Numbered from the stretch's first letter, positions 44,416-53,272 are shown. The stretch is DNA of 64,000 nucleotides from Lentzea tibetensis (GCF_007845675.1 NZ_VOBR01000023.1:80809-144808); one strand, 5' to 3'. Made by a program: numbers and translations. Notes: a model not told the origin generated them from the letters alone.

Positions 44416-44422
44416 CCGGCCG

Positions 44423-44456
44423 AACCCTTGCCGGGGGACCAACCCCGGCAAGGGTT
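44423..44456 (+). terminator. hairpin terminator
   Basis: A 14-bp stem (AACCCTTGCCGGGG with CCCCGGCAAGGGTT) and a 6-nt loop, followed by TTCCCTTGTTG, lies right after the propeller-like gene. Confidence 0.85.
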
Positions 44457-44535
44457 TTCCCTTGTTGTGACCGAGGGGAGCCCGCTGACAGCCTCGGTTC
44501 AGCAGTTCTTCGGAACCGTTGAGACGAGGGGAAAA

Positions 44536-45090
44536 ATGAGGATCAACCGCCGTGCGGTCGTGGCGTCCGTGTGCGCCGCCGCCCTGTCACCGCTGATGCT
44601 GGCCACGTCGGCCACCGCCGAACCGTCCACTTCGGACGACGTGTCGGCTGCCGCGAGGCCCGCGTTCGAGATGCCGTTCCCGTGCAACCAGGCGTGGCGC
44701 GCGGGCACCCGCACCAACCACGACCCGCAGCTGGCCATCGACTTCAACGTCGGCGGCGGCGACGCGGACCGCTACAAGCCGGTCAACGCGAGCTGGGCGG
44801 GCACGGCGACGGTCTACCACCGGACGGGCCACGGCTACGGCACGTACGTCGTGATCAACCACGGTGGTGGCTGGACGACGCTGTACGCGCACCTCGAGGA
44901 CGCCGCGGTGCGCACCGGCCAGCGGGTCGTGCGCGGGCAGCGCATCGGTCGGGTCGGCAAGAGCGGCCAGCAGCCCACCTCGCACCTGCACTACGAGCAG
45001 CGGCAGAACGGCAACGACGTGCGGGCGATCTTCCACGGCCAGCCCGTCTACTACTTCGGCGAGCGCACGCTGACCAGTCGCAACTGCTGA
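44536..45090 (+). CDS. secreted M23-family (LytM) metallopeptidase
   Basis: 184 aa. The ATG at 44536 follows GAGGGG. Residues 1-30 are a signal peptide (RRAVVASVCAAALSPLML, ending ATAEP). NHDPQLAIDFN holds the first His and the Asp of the M23 zinc site. NHGGGWTTLYAHLEDAA has the conserved His, and TSHLHYEQ is the HxH motif. It is a peptidoglycan endopeptidase or lytic factor acting outside the membrane. It is short, with the catalytic domain only. Its last 40 nt overlap the end of the convergent sigma-factor gene. Confidence 0.88.
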   Translation: MRINRRAVVASVCAAALSPLMLATSATAEPSTSDDVSAAARPAFEMPFPCNQAWRAGTRTNHDPQLAIDFNVGGGDADRYKPVNASWAGTATVYHRTGHGYGTYVVINHGGGWTTLYAHLEDAAVRTGQRVVRGQRIGRVGKSGQQPTSHLHYEQRQNGNDVRAIFHGQPVYYFGERTLTSRNC

Positions 45091-45965
45091 GGGAGGGTCA
45101 GCGGGCCGTCGAGGAAGCGGGTGATCGCGCTGACGCGGTCACCCGTGACGGTGAGGACGAGCAACCCGGCGGGGTTGCCGTCGATCCGGCACGCGAAGGC
45201 GGGCTGGGTGTTGGCGCGGGTGGGCGTGAGCACGAGGGGGCGCTCCCCGCGCCATGCCGTGCTGACGCGCAGGAACTCCGCGATCGCCGCCGGGCCGACG
45301 TACTCGTGCGGCGCGGGCGGCATGGCGAGCCACGCGTCGTCGGTGAGCAGCGCGACCACGCCGTCGACGTCGCCCGCGGTGAACGACTCGGCGAACCGCC
45401 GGGTCACCTCCTCCTCGGCAGGCGAGCTGCGCCGGGGTTCCCTCGGTGAGCCGAGCGTGGCGCGGGCGCGCTGCAGCATGCCCTTCACCGCGGTCTCGCC
45501 GGTGTCCAGCATCGCGGCGACCTCGGTGGCGGAGAAGCCGAGCACGTCGCGCAGCACCAGCGTCGCGGTCTGGCGCGGTGGCAGGTGTTGCAGCGCGACG
45601 ACGAACGCCAGCTCGACCGCCTCACGTGCGTGGTAGCGGGCCTCAGGACCTGGCTCGCTGTCGGCGACGTCGAGCAGCGCGTCCGGGTAGGGCTGCAGCC
45701 AGGTCACCTCGCCGCGCCGGGTCGGCTCGGGCGGCGTGAACGGCGGCACCGGCTCGGGCGGCCTGCGCCGCCGGGCGTTCAGGCACTGGTTGGTCGCGAT
45801 GCGGTACAGCCACGTGCGCAGCGACGACCGGCCCTCGAACCCCTCGAGCCCGCGCCAGGCGGCGACCATCGTCTCCTGCAACGCGTCCTCGGCGTCGGTC
45901 AGCGACCCGAGCATCCGGTAGCAGTGCAGCAGCAGCTCGCGGCGGTACGGCTCGAGGTCGACCAA
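45051..45965 (-). CDS. ECF sigma factor with SnoaL-like C-terminal domain (ECF56/SigG-like)
   Basis: 304 aa from a TTG at 45965 preceded by GGAGGAC. Region 2 is YRRELLLHCYRMLGSLTDAE, then DALQETMVAAWRGLEGFEG and TWLYRIATNQCLNARRRRP. Region 4 is LPPRQTATLVLRDVLGFSATEVAAMLDTGETAVKGMLQRARA. The C-terminal ~120 residues (VTRRFAESFTAGDVDGVVAL, SAITRFLDGPL) form a SnoaL/NTF2-like domain that often replaces an anti-sigma factor in this group and may sense a ligand. It is divergent from a SnoaL-like gene, 53 nt apart. Confidence 0.88.
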   Translation of the reverse strand: MVDLEPYRRELLLHCYRMLGSLTDAEDALQETMVAAWRGLEGFEGRSSLRTWLYRIATNQCLNARRRRPPEPVPPFTPPEPTRRGEVTWLQPYPDALLDVADSEPGPEARYHAREAVELAFVVALQHLPPRQTATLVLRDVLGFSATEVAAMLDTGETAVKGMLQRARATLGSPREPRRSSPAEEEVTRRFAESFTAGDVDGVVALLTDDAWLAMPPAPHEYVGPAAIAEFLRVSTAWRGERPLVLTPTRANTQPAFACRIDGNPAGLLVLTVTGDRVSAITRFLDGPLTLPQQLRLVSVRSPK

Positions 45966-46018
45966 GACCGTCCTCCTCCGACCGTTCCGTTTCGCGGGCC
46001 CGCGGTGTCAGAACAAGC

Positions 46019-46378
46019 ATGACTGACCGAACCGCACTCGTCACCGCACTGGCCTACCACCGCGCGTGGACCGGCCACGACTTCGAGCTGGCCATGACCT
46101 ACGTCGCGCCGGACATCGTCGTCGACGCGCCGGCCGGACGGCTGGAGGGCGCGCAGGCGTTCCGCGCCTTCATGGGTCCCTTCGAGCGGATGCTCACCGC
46201 GTCCGAGCTGGTCGCCGCGTTCGGCGACGAGGAGACCGCGGTGCTGATGTACCGCACGGAGACCGTCGTGGTCCCGGACGCGCCGGGCGCCGAGCACCTC
46301 ACCATCCACAACGGACTGATCACCCGCATGCGGATCGTGTTCGACCGGCTTCCGTTCGAAGCGGCCAGGAAGGCGTGA
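46019..46378 (+). CDS. SnoaL/NTF2-like protein
   Basis: 119 aa, ATG start. It has the cone-shaped alpha+beta barrel of the SnoaL/NTF2 family: ALAYHRAWTGHDFELAMTYV, then IVVDAPAGRLEGAQAFRAFM and HLTIHNGLITRMRIVFDRLP. There is no decisive catalytic residue. It is divergent from an ECF sigma gene whose own C-terminus has the same fold, so the two may respond to a common ligand or be co-regulated. Confidence 0.85.
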   Translation: MTDRTALVTALAYHRAWTGHDFELAMTYVAPDIVVDAPAGRLEGAQAFRAFMGPFERMLTASELVAAFGDEETAVLMYRTETVVVPDAPGAEHLTIHNGLITRMRIVFDRLPFEAARKA

Positions 46379-46386
46379 GCACCGTC

Positions 46387-47421
46387 TTAATTGGACTTCC
46401 CGGTGGAGATCTCCGGCCACAGCATGGCCGCGGAACCCCAGGTGAAGCCGCCGCCGAACGCGGTCAGCAGCACCTTGTCGCCCGCGTTGATCTCGTTGCG
46501 GTCCACGGCATCCGAGAGCGCGAGCGGGATCGACGCGGCGCCGGTGTTGCCGACCCTGCTGATGTTGCTGACGACCCGGTCGTTCGGAATGGACAGCTTG
46601 GTGCCGACGGCGTTGAGGATCCGGGCGTTCGCCTGGTGCGCCACGACGCGGTCGACCTCGTCGGTCGTCCAGCCGACGTTCTTCAGCACCGCGAGCGCCG
46701 ACTCGGACATCCGGCTCACCGCGTGCTGGTAGACGTCGCGGCCGACCATCTGGAAGTGCTTGTCCTCCGGCGCGTACCGGCTGGGTTCCGCGCGGTCACG
46801 CGCACCGCCGGCGGGCACGATGATCAGGTCGTGGCCTTCGCCGTCGCTGCCGAGGTCGAACGCGAGGACGCTGCCCGGTTCACCGCGCTTGCCCGCGCGC
46901 AGCACCATCGCGCCCGCGCCGTCGCCGAACACGACGCCCGCGCTGCGGTCGTCCGGTGCGAGCAGCGTCGAGTACACGTCGGCGGCGACGAGCAGAATGC
47001 GACTGGCCAGCCCGGCGGCGATCATGCCGGACGCGGTGGCGAGCGCGTAGACGAAACCGCTGCACACAGCCGAAACGTCGAACGCGGCCACGGTGCCGAG
47101 CCCGAGCTTGGAGGCCAGCACCGGTGCCATCGCGGGCATCGGGTGGTCCGGCGTGGACGTCGCCACCAGGACCATGTCCACTTGCGACGTGCCGGCCGAC
47201 TTCAGTGCGCCTTCAGCCGCCTCGAGTGCGAGGTCGCCGGTGGAGGTGCCCTCGTCGACCCAGTGCCGGGTACCGATTCCGGTCCGGCGGCGCACCCAGG
47301 CGTCGTCGGTCTCCCAGTGCGCGGGCAGCTCGTCGTTCGCGACCACTCTCGGTGGCACGCACCCGGCGAGTCCTTGCAGCACAGGGACAGGACTGGATTC
47401 GGACAAGTTGACGTCGATCAA
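46387..47421 (-). CDS. fabH: 3-oxoacyl-ACP synthase III (KAS III)
   Basis: 344 aa from a TTG at 47421; AGAGG lies about 8 nt upstream. The catalytic triad is complete: AFDVSAVCSGFVYAL (Cys120), VVAHQANARILNAVG (His262) and NISRVGNTGAASIPLALSD (Asn292), with GDGAGAMVL after it. It condenses an acyl-CoA starter with malonyl-ACP to start fatty-acid or polyketide chains. No fabD, acpP or fabF is next to it, so this is a stand-alone homologue that may serve a special starter or secondary metabolism. Symbol by family. Confidence 0.9.
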   Translation of the reverse strand: MIDVNLSESSPVPVLQGLAGCVPPRVVANDELPAHWETDDAWVRRRTGIGTRHWVDEGTSTGDLALEAAEGALKSAGTSQVDMVLVATSTPDHPMPAMAPVLASKLGLGTVAAFDVSAVCSGFVYALATASGMIAAGLASRILLVAADVYSTLLAPDDRSAGVVFGDGAGAMVLRAGKRGEPGSVLAFDLGSDGEGHDLIIVPAGGARDRAEPSRYAPEDKHFQMVGRDVYQHAVSRMSESALAVLKNVGWTTDEVDRVVAHQANARILNAVGTKLSIPNDRVVSNISRVGNTGAASIPLALSDAVDRNEINAGDKVLLTAFGGGFTWGSAAMLWPEISTGKSN

Positions 47422-47640
47422 CGCGGGGCCTCTTTCTCAAGTTTCTCTCGAGGAGAAGGGGCCCTGGAACCGTACCGCGTGACACCGAATCAAGACGCGA
47501 AGGAAACTACTAGTCCATGCCGTGACGGCACATCGTCGGCAGAGTTCACCTGTTTGTGCAGTAGGAAATTCCCCACATCTCGGCGGAATTTCCGTTGAAG
47601 TTCGCGCTACTCCTGAGTAGCTCCCCACATGGCATCAGCC

Positions 47641-48399
47641 CTAGTACGTGAACGCGGTCGCGAACGCGATGAGCTCCTCCGCGGTGAGCGGGGGAACCGG
47701 CATGTCCGGCGGATCGCCGTCGCGCACGTTGGTGATCACCTGGATGTAGGTCCCGTCCGGCCGCTGCGCGGTCAGCGTGCTGCTCAGCGTGATCGCCGGT
47801 GGCCGCGCGTTGACCTGGGTGGTCGCGACGGTGCCGTCCGGCAGGGTGTGCCGCACGCAGTTCTTGTCGCCGTCCTGGCAGGGACCGAAGACCTGGCCGT
47901 GGTAGTGCCCCAGCGGCGTTCCCGGCGGGTTCTTGAGCACCCACACCTGGATCGTCGCCTGGCCCTGAGCGTTCTTGAGCAACGCCCCCGCGGTGTAGTT
48001 CTTCTCCTTGGGCCCCTGCGAGCCGCTGAACACGAGCGCCACCGGGCCGTGCTGGGGATTCGGCTCGACGGTGTACTGGGACGGGATGAGGTGCGCGGTC
48101 GCGAACTGCTCGTCCAGCTTCCTGGAGCGGTCGTCGGGTCCGGGGGCCGGTGGCTGTGCCGGCGTCGACGAGGCGGAGCTGCTGGTGGCCGGTGGTGGCG
48201 GCTGGCTCGGTGCGACGGTGCTCATGACCGCCGCCATCGCGCCGACGATCGCGACCGTGCCGAGTCCGGCCGCCGCGGTGCTGCGGCGCGCTTTGGTGCG
48301 GGCCTTGGCGATGGCGATCACCGCGGTGACGTCGACCGGCCGCGGCTCGACCTCGTCGGCCAGCTGCTGCAGGCCGTGCGTCAGGTGCTGAGGGTCCAT
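47641..48399 (-). CDS. single-pass membrane protein paired with a SigE-like sigma factor
   Basis: 252 aa from the ATG at 48399, whose first base overlaps the sigma stop. The N-terminal ~45 residues are cytosolic (MDPQHLTHGLQQLADEVEPR, then KARTKARR). One membrane segment (STAAAGLGTVAIVGAMAAVM) is followed by a Ser/Pro/Ala linker and a ~150-residue outer domain with KEKNYTAGALLKNAQGQ, FGPCQDGDKNCVRHTL and TYIQVITNVRDGD. This layout fits a sensor or anti-sigma partner, but no zinc anti-sigma motif is seen. The 219 nt between its end and the fabH start hold no other gene that I recognise. Confidence 0.75.
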   Translation of the reverse strand: MDPQHLTHGLQQLADEVEPRPVDVTAVIAIAKARTKARRSTAAAGLGTVAIVGAMAAVMSTVAPSQPPPPATSSSASSTPAQPPAPGPDDRSRKLDEQFATAHLIPSQYTVEPNPQHGPVALVFSGSQGPKEKNYTAGALLKNAQGQATIQVWVLKNPPGTPLGHYHGQVFGPCQDGDKNCVRHTLPDGTVATTQVNARPPAITLSSTLTAQRPDGTYIQVITNVRDGDPPDMPVPPLTAEELIAFATAFTY

Positions 48400-48944
48400 C
48401 ACGGGGTCGACTCCTCGGTGGCGGCGAGCGGGGTCATGGCTGCGCGGAGCGCGGCGAGGCCGCGGGCGGTCTGGCTCTTCACGGTTCCCTCCGAGCACCG
48501 CAGGATCTCGGCGGTCTCGGTGACCGAGTACTGCGACCAGTAGCGCAGCACCACCGCGGCGCGCTGGCGCGGAGGTATCCGCGCGAGCGCCGTCCTGAGC
48601 ATCTCCTTGTGGTGCAACCGATCGACGCCGTCGGCCGGGTCCGCGCCCACCTCGGGACGGTCCGGCACGCACCCGTCCCGCGTCTCCGAGCGGCGCCACG
48701 GTCTGCGCACCTCGTTCAGCCAGCACCTGAGCAGCACCTTGCGCGCGTACGGCTCGACCGACTCGCGGTCCTCGACCTTCGGCCACGCCTGGTACAGCCT
48801 GACCAGGCACGTCTGCACGAGGTCGTGCGCCAGGTGCTGATCCCCGCACAGCAGGTAGGCCAACCTGGTCAGCGGCTGGGTCGAGTGGTCCGCGAAGGCG
48901 CGGAAGCGCTCGTCGTCGCTTCTGCTCGGCAGGCTCATGCCCAT
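48399..48944 (-). CDS. SigE-family ECF sigma factor
   Basis: 181 aa from the ATG at 48944, about 9 nt after GGAGGGGG. Region 2 is FRAFADHSTQPLTRLAYLLC, then QHLAHDLVQTCLVRLYQAWP and YARKVLLRCWLNEVRRPW. Region 4 is IPPRQRAAVVLRYWSQYSVTETAEILRCSEGTVKSQTARGLAALR, typical of the actinobacterial SigE (SACE) family, which guides RNA polymerase in envelope stress. It is coupled to the downstream membrane protein gene, which may be its partner. Confidence 0.9.
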   Translation of the reverse strand: MGMSLPSRSDDERFRAFADHSTQPLTRLAYLLCGDQHLAHDLVQTCLVRLYQAWPKVEDRESVEPYARKVLLRCWLNEVRRPWRRSETRDGCVPDRPEVGADPADGVDRLHHKEMLRTALARIPPRQRAAVVLRYWSQYSVTETAEILRCSEGTVKSQTARGLAALRAAMTPLAATEESTP

Positions 48945-49006
48945 CACACACATCCCCCTCCGAGATGGTTGCACGACTAAGATCGAGGGCCTGGGGAAGG
49001 AGCGTG

Positions 49007-49723
49007 GTGGACCGACACGTGCGCGATGTGGACGACGTGATGAGGCTGCTCGACGACCTGTTCGCGAGGGCCGATCGCTGGACGGACGGCGAGGGATCGT
49101 CCTGGTGGGACGGTTTCTACGCGGACCGCTCCCGCGAGGTGCCGTTCTTCGTCGCGAAGCCGGACGAGAACCTCGTCTCGTACCTCGACCGGGGGCTGGT
49201 CGAGCCCGGCCGCGCGCTCGACATCGGGTGCGGACCGGGTCGCAACGCACTGCACCTGGCCGCCGCCGGCTTCACCGTCGACGCGGTCGACCTGTCGCTC
49301 GCGGCGATCGACTGGGCGCGTGAGCGAGCCGGTGACGCCGTCCGGTTCCTCTGCGGTGACGTGTTCACGCTCGACCTCGACGGCCCGTACGACCTGGTCT
49401 ACGACTCCGGCTGCTTCCACCACCTGCCGCCGCACCGGCGCATCAGCTACCTCGCGCTGCTCGACCGCGTGCTCGCGCCCGGCGGCCACTTCGGCCTCGC
49501 CTGCTTCGCATCCGGTGAGATGGGCTCCGAACGCCCGGACGCGGACTTCTACCGCGCACCCAGCCTCGACGGCGGCCTCGCGTACACGGCCGAGTCGCTG
49601 CGCTGGATCTTCGCGCACCTCGACGAGCTGGAGCTGCGCCGCATGCGCGACGAGCCCGCCGAGTCGGACCGCTTCGGCGAACCGTTCCTCTGGACGGCGT
49701 TGTTCCGCAGGAGCCTCCCATGA
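49007..49723 (+). CDS. class I SAM-dependent methyltransferase
   Basis: 238 aa from a GTG at 49007 near GGAAGGAG; several GTGs and an ATG at 48965 are possible starts. Motif I is ALDIGCGPGRNALHLAAAGF, then VDAVDLSLAAIDWARE, then DGPYDLVYDSGCFHHLPPHR (motif II region) and LAPGGHFGLACFASG. It resembles thiopurine/tellurite (TehB-like) methyltransferases. It is divergent from the sigma-factor operon and overlaps the following MmcQ/YjbR gene by 4 nt. Confidence 0.85.
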   Translation: MDRHVRDVDDVMRLLDDLFARADRWTDGEGSSWWDGFYADRSREVPFFVAKPDENLVSYLDRGLVEPGRALDIGCGPGRNALHLAAAGFTVDAVDLSLAAIDWARERAGDAVRFLCGDVFTLDLDGPYDLVYDSGCFHHLPPHRRISYLALLDRVLAPGGHFGLACFASGEMGSERPDADFYRAPSLDGGLAYTAESLRWIFAHLDELELRRMRDEPAESDRFGEPFLWTALFRRSLP

Positions 49724-50061
49724 CCCCCGACGGTTTCTTCCGCATCGTCGACACGCTCGTGGACGTCGAGCGCTCGGAAGGGCGCGACTACTCGTCGTTC
49801 AGCGTGCGCGGCAAGCGTTTCGGCTACTACTGGCCGCGCACCCGCACCGTCGGGCTGAAGCAGACGCTGTCCGAGCAGCAGGCGCTGGTGTCCGAACGCC
49901 CGCAGGTGTTCGAGGAGCAGTTCACCGCGGGCGGCTTCGGCTGGGTGGTCGTCTACCTCGACGGCATCGACGCGGACGAGCTCGGCGAGCTGGTCTTCGA
50001 GGCGTGGCGGCTGTCCGCTCCCGAGTCCCTGCTCGCCGAGGTGCCCGACCGGGGTCAGTGA
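49720..50061 (+). CDS. MmcQ/YjbR-family protein
   Basis: 113 aa, ATG overlapping the methyltransferase stop (ATGA). SFSVRGKRFGYYWPRTRTVG, then GLKQTLSEQQALVSERPQVF and DELGELVFEAWRLSAPESLL match the CyaY-like fold of MmcQ/YjbR proteins, which are thought to bind DNA or small ligands. Function unknown. The end overlaps the convergent beta-propeller gene by 7 nt. Confidence 0.85.
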   Translation: MTPDGFFRIVDTLVDVERSEGRDYSSFSVRGKRFGYYWPRTRTVGLKQTLSEQQALVSERPQVFEEQFTAGGFGWVVVYLDGIDADELGELVFEAWRLSAPESLLAEVPDRGQ

Positions 50062-51200
50062 GTCGCGAACACGTCCGTCTTGCTGTTCGCGTCACCGGGC
50101 ACGAGGTTCGTCGCGTCGGACGTGAACGCGACGACCCGCCCGTCCGCGCTGATCGCCGCTTCGTTCGCCCACGAGTTCGCCTGCGCACCGGACGCGGCCA
50201 CGCTCACGCGGGTGAGCGCGCCGGTGCCCAGGTCCTTGACGAACACGTCGATCTGCCCGTTCGTGTCGCCCGGCACGAGGTTCGTCGCGGCCGAGTCGAA
50301 CACGACCCGGTTCGCGCCGACCGACGGCGTGCGGGAGCCGCCGTCGCCGTTGGTGACCCTGGTGCGTTCGCCGGTCGTCAGGTCCACGACGTGCACGTCG
50401 CCCTTGCTGGAGAAGGCGACTTTCGTGCCGTCCGCGCTGATGGACGGTTGTTCCGCCGCGGTCGCGATCCGGGTGAGCGCGCCGGTGCTCATGTCCTTCA
50501 CGAACACCTCTCGCCGCGCATTTTGGAACGTGACGCGACGACCGTCCGCGCTGATGGGGTAGATGGCGTTGTGCGGATGGTGCCACTGACTGCCGTCGGA
50601 ATTGGTGGTGACGAGCGAAATTTCGCCGGTGTCCAGATTCTTGACGAATCCGTCCGCGTTGTTGTTGGTGTCACCGGGTACCAGGTCGGGGGAGTAGGAC
50701 GTGAAGCTGACGTGCCTGCCGTCCGCGCTGATCCTCGGGAAGTCGCCGACGTTGTCGACCTGCGCGCCGGACGCGGTGACGTTCGCCCGCACGACCGCGC
50801 CGGTGACGAGGTCCTTCACGAACACGTCGAGCACGTCGTTCGTGTCGCCGGGCACGAGGTTCGTCGCGACCGACGCGAACGCGACGTAGCGGCCGTCCGC
50901 GCTGATGGTGGGCATTTCGGAGGCCTCGTCGGCCTCCTCGCCGTTCGCTGCCGTGCTGACCCTGGTGATCGTTCCCTTCACGCGGTCGGTGACGAACACG
51001 TCGTACTCGCCGTTGTAGTCGTCCGGAACGAGGTTCCCGGCTCTGGACTCGAAGGCGACGTACCTGCCGTCACCGCTGACGGACGGTTGGCGCGAATGGC
51101 CGTCACTCGCCTTGCTGACCACTGCTATTTCGTCAGCTGCGGCACTCACCGGAACAGCGAAAAGGGCCATCAGGGCTAATGCCGCCAACAACCTGGCCAC
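50055..51200 (-). CDS. secreted TolB/PD40-like beta-propeller protein
   Basis: 381 aa from a GTG at 51200, preceded by GAGGTGG. The N-terminus is a signal peptide (ARLLAALALMALFAVPVSAA). The body is made of about seven ~45-residue blades, each with an ISADGRYVAF-type strand, NLVPGDTN and DVFVKDLxTG, as in TolB/PD40 propellers. Several repeats also carry a DTNxxxDVF acidic loop that could bind calcium. It is a binding protein outside the cell or in the wall; no catalytic residues are seen. The ligand is unknown. Confidence 0.82.
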   Translation of the reverse strand: MARLLAALALMALFAVPVSAAADEIAVVSKASDGHSRQPSVSGDGRYVAFESRAGNLVPDDYNGEYDVFVTDRVKGTITRVSTAANGEEADEASEMPTISADGRYVAFASVATNLVPGDTNDVLDVFVKDLVTGAVVRANVTASGAQVDNVGDFPRISADGRHVSFTSYSPDLVPGDTNNNADGFVKNLDTGEISLVTTNSDGSQWHHPHNAIYPISADGRRVTFQNARREVFVKDMSTGALTRIATAAEQPSISADGTKVAFSSKGDVHVVDLTTGERTRVTNGDGGSRTPSVGANRVVFDSAATNLVPGDTNGQIDVFVKDLGTGALTRVSVAASGAQANSWANEAAISADGRVVAFTSDATNLVPGDANSKTDVFATH

Positions 51201-51352
51201 GATTCCACCTCTCGTTGGATAGGCCCATCCTGGAAGTGCTCTTCGGTCGCGGTCAACGAGGATCACTCGTATTACGCAGCCGTATAGAGTTCGTGGAGCA
51301 TTCGTCATCCGCCTTACAGCCCCAAGATTTCCGATGTCCGAAAGGAATGGTC

Positions 51353-52057
51353 GTGGACGTTCGAGTCGTGATCACGGGAGCGGGCAGGGGCTTCGGCCGC
51401 GTGCTGGCGATCGCGCTGGCCTCACTCGGCGCGGAGGTCGTGGTCGCCGCGCGCAACCTCGTCGCCGCCGAACGCACCCGCGACGAGATCATCGCGTTGG
51501 GGCACCACCGGGTCCACGCCGTGCAGTGCGACCTCTCCGACCCGGCGTCGATCCGGCGGTGCGCCGAGCAGGTGTCCGACGAGCTCGGCTACGTCGACGT
51601 GCTGGTCAACAACGCCGCGGGCTGGCTCGAGGGTCACGACGTCTGGGACGCCGACGACACCGAGATCATGCGCACGATCACGTCCGGCGTCGGCGGCACC
51701 GTGCTGATGACCAAGCACTTCCTGCCGCTGCTGAAGCGTTCGAGCAGGCCGGACGTCGTCACGCTGGTCTCGAGCGCGGCGACACCCCGCAGCGACGGCG
51801 TGCCCGAGGCGCACCCCGCGTTCTACGCGGCCAAGCACGGGCAGGCCGGGTTCGTCGAGGTCATGTCGCAGCGGCTGCGGAAGGCCGGGATCCGGATGAT
51901 CTCCCTGTACCCGCCGGAGTTCGAGGACGCCGACCCCGCCGCGCCGCGGACGTCGGACGGCAAGTTGACCGCGCAGTCCGTGGTGGACTGCGTGGTGTTC
52001 GCGGTGGGGCAGCCGAGGGACTGCTTCATCCGCGCATTTCACTTCGAATCGGCTTAA
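51353..52057 (+). CDS. short-chain dehydrogenase/reductase
   Basis: 234 aa from a GTG at 51353, about 6 nt after AAAGGA; an ATG at 51347 is possible. VVITGAGRGFGRVLAIAL is the cofactor loop. QCDLSDPASIRRCAEQ, VLVNNAAGWLEGHDVW, TLVSSAATPRSDG (Ser) and FYAAKHGQAGFVE (YxxxK) complete the SDR signature. The N in NLVAAERTRDE follows a VVVAARN strand, consistent with NAD(P). Substrate unknown. It is divergent from the propeller gene, and 9 nt before the cyclase-like gene, so the two are probably co-transcribed. Confidence 0.87.
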   Translation: MDVRVVITGAGRGFGRVLAIALASLGAEVVVAARNLVAAERTRDEIIALGHHRVHAVQCDLSDPASIRRCAEQVSDELGYVDVLVNNAAGWLEGHDVWDADDTEIMRTITSGVGGTVLMTKHFLPLLKRSSRPDVVTLVSSAATPRSDGVPEAHPAFYAAKHGQAGFVEVMSQRLRKAGIRMISLYPPEFEDADPAAPRTSDGKLTAQSVVDCVVFAVGQPRDCFIRAFHFESA

Positions 52058-52066
52058 CCTGTGGGC

Positions 52067-53272
52067 ATGGGCGAACGACCTCCGCTCCAGCCGATGCACC
52101 GCGCGATCGTCGTGGTCGACGTCGAAGGTTTCGGCCGTCGCACGAATCCGGATCAGGTGCGGCTGCGCGATTTCCTGTTCACGGCGGTGGCGGAGTCGCT
52201 GCGCGGTGCGGGGGTCTCCCGCGACCAGTACGACGTCCTCGACCGCGGTGACGGCGTCCTGGTGCTGGCCGCTCCCGAGGTCCCCAAGAACCGGTTGCCG
52301 GTCGAGTTCGTCCGCACGCTGAACGCACAGCTGAACGAGTACAACATCGGGCGCGCGGGCCGGGTGCGGGTGCGCATCGCCCTCCACGCCGGTGAGGTCG
52401 TGCGGGACGAGCGCGGCTTCGTCGGCGACGCACTGGTCACGGCCACGCGGCTGGCGGACTCCGCCGTGGTGCGGTCGGCGCTCCAGCTCACGGACGCCGA
52501 TGTGGTCGTCGCGGTCACCGAGCCGATGTTCCGCGGCGTCATCGAGCCCGGACCACCGGGTATCGACCCGGAGAGCTTCCGCCCCGTCGTCGTCGAGGCG
52601 AAGGAAACTCACATCCGGGGCTGGATCCACGTTCCCGGTGTCACCGGGCCGCCACCCGAGGAGCCGCCAGGTGCGCAGTGGCGGTCCGACGACCTGCACC
52701 ACCGCGCGATCTTCCTGGTGGACATCGAGGATTCCGGATCCCGGCCGGACGAGATCAAAGGCAGGCTCAGGGCCGCACTGCGGCGCATGGTGCTGAGCTC
52801 GATCGACGCCGCGGGGATCGAACCGGACCAGTACGAGCCGCCCACCGACGAGGGTGACGGCCTGCGGGTGCTGTTCCTGCCGCAGGTGCCCAAGAACCGG
52901 TTGGTGAGCCCGTTCATGACGGCACTCACCCGCGAGCTGTTCACCTACAACGAATCCGCGCCCGCGGGCGAGCACATGAGGCTGCGCACCGTGCTGGACG
53001 CGGGCGAGCTGCGCCGCGACAGCTACGACTACTTCGGCAGCGCACTCGACGACGCGTACGGGCTGGCGGACTCCGACGAGCTGCGCTTCTTCCTCAAGCG
53101 CACGGACTGGCCGCTGGGGCTGATGGTCTCCGAGGAGATCTACGACGGCGTGGTGCGCCACGGGTACGGAGACATCGACCCCGGCAGCTACGAGCCGTTC
53201 ACCGTCCGGCTCAAGCACCGGGACGTGGACGCGTGGTGCCATGAGCCGGGTCGGCCGCCGCGAGACCGCTGA
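52067..53272 (+). CDS. soluble protein with two class III nucleotidyl-cyclase-like domains
   Basis: 401 aa, ATG start. Two homologous ~190-residue domains follow each other with no membrane, HAMP or sensor domain. Domain 1 starts HRAIVVVDVEGFGRR (metal Asp18), then YDVLDRGDGVLVLAAPEVPK (Asp62), then VRVRIALHAGEVVRDERGFV and DALVTATRLADSA. Domain 2 starts HRAIFLVDIEDSGSR (Asp219), then TDEGDGLRVLFLPQVPKNRL (Asp264), and ends near GELRRDSYDYFGSALDDAYG. Both keep the metal-binding Asp pair and a GDG turn. In class III cyclases the active site lies between two domains, so one chain could form its own site. Whether it makes a cyclic nucleotide is unproven. Confidence 0.75.
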   Translation: MGERPPLQPMHRAIVVVDVEGFGRRTNPDQVRLRDFLFTAVAESLRGAGVSRDQYDVLDRGDGVLVLAAPEVPKNRLPVEFVRTLNAQLNEYNIGRAGRVRVRIALHAGEVVRDERGFVGDALVTATRLADSAVVRSALQLTDADVVVAVTEPMFRGVIEPGPPGIDPESFRPVVVEAKETHIRGWIHVPGVTGPPPEEPPGAQWRSDDLHHRAIFLVDIEDSGSRPDEIKGRLRAALRRMVLSSIDAAGIEPDQYEPPTDEGDGLRVLFLPQVPKNRLVSPFMTALTRELFTYNESAPAGEHMRLRTVLDAGELRRDSYDYFGSALDDAYGLADSDELRFFLKRTDWPLGLMVSEEIYDGVVRHGYGDIDPGSYEPFTVRLKHRDVDAWCHEPGRPPRDR

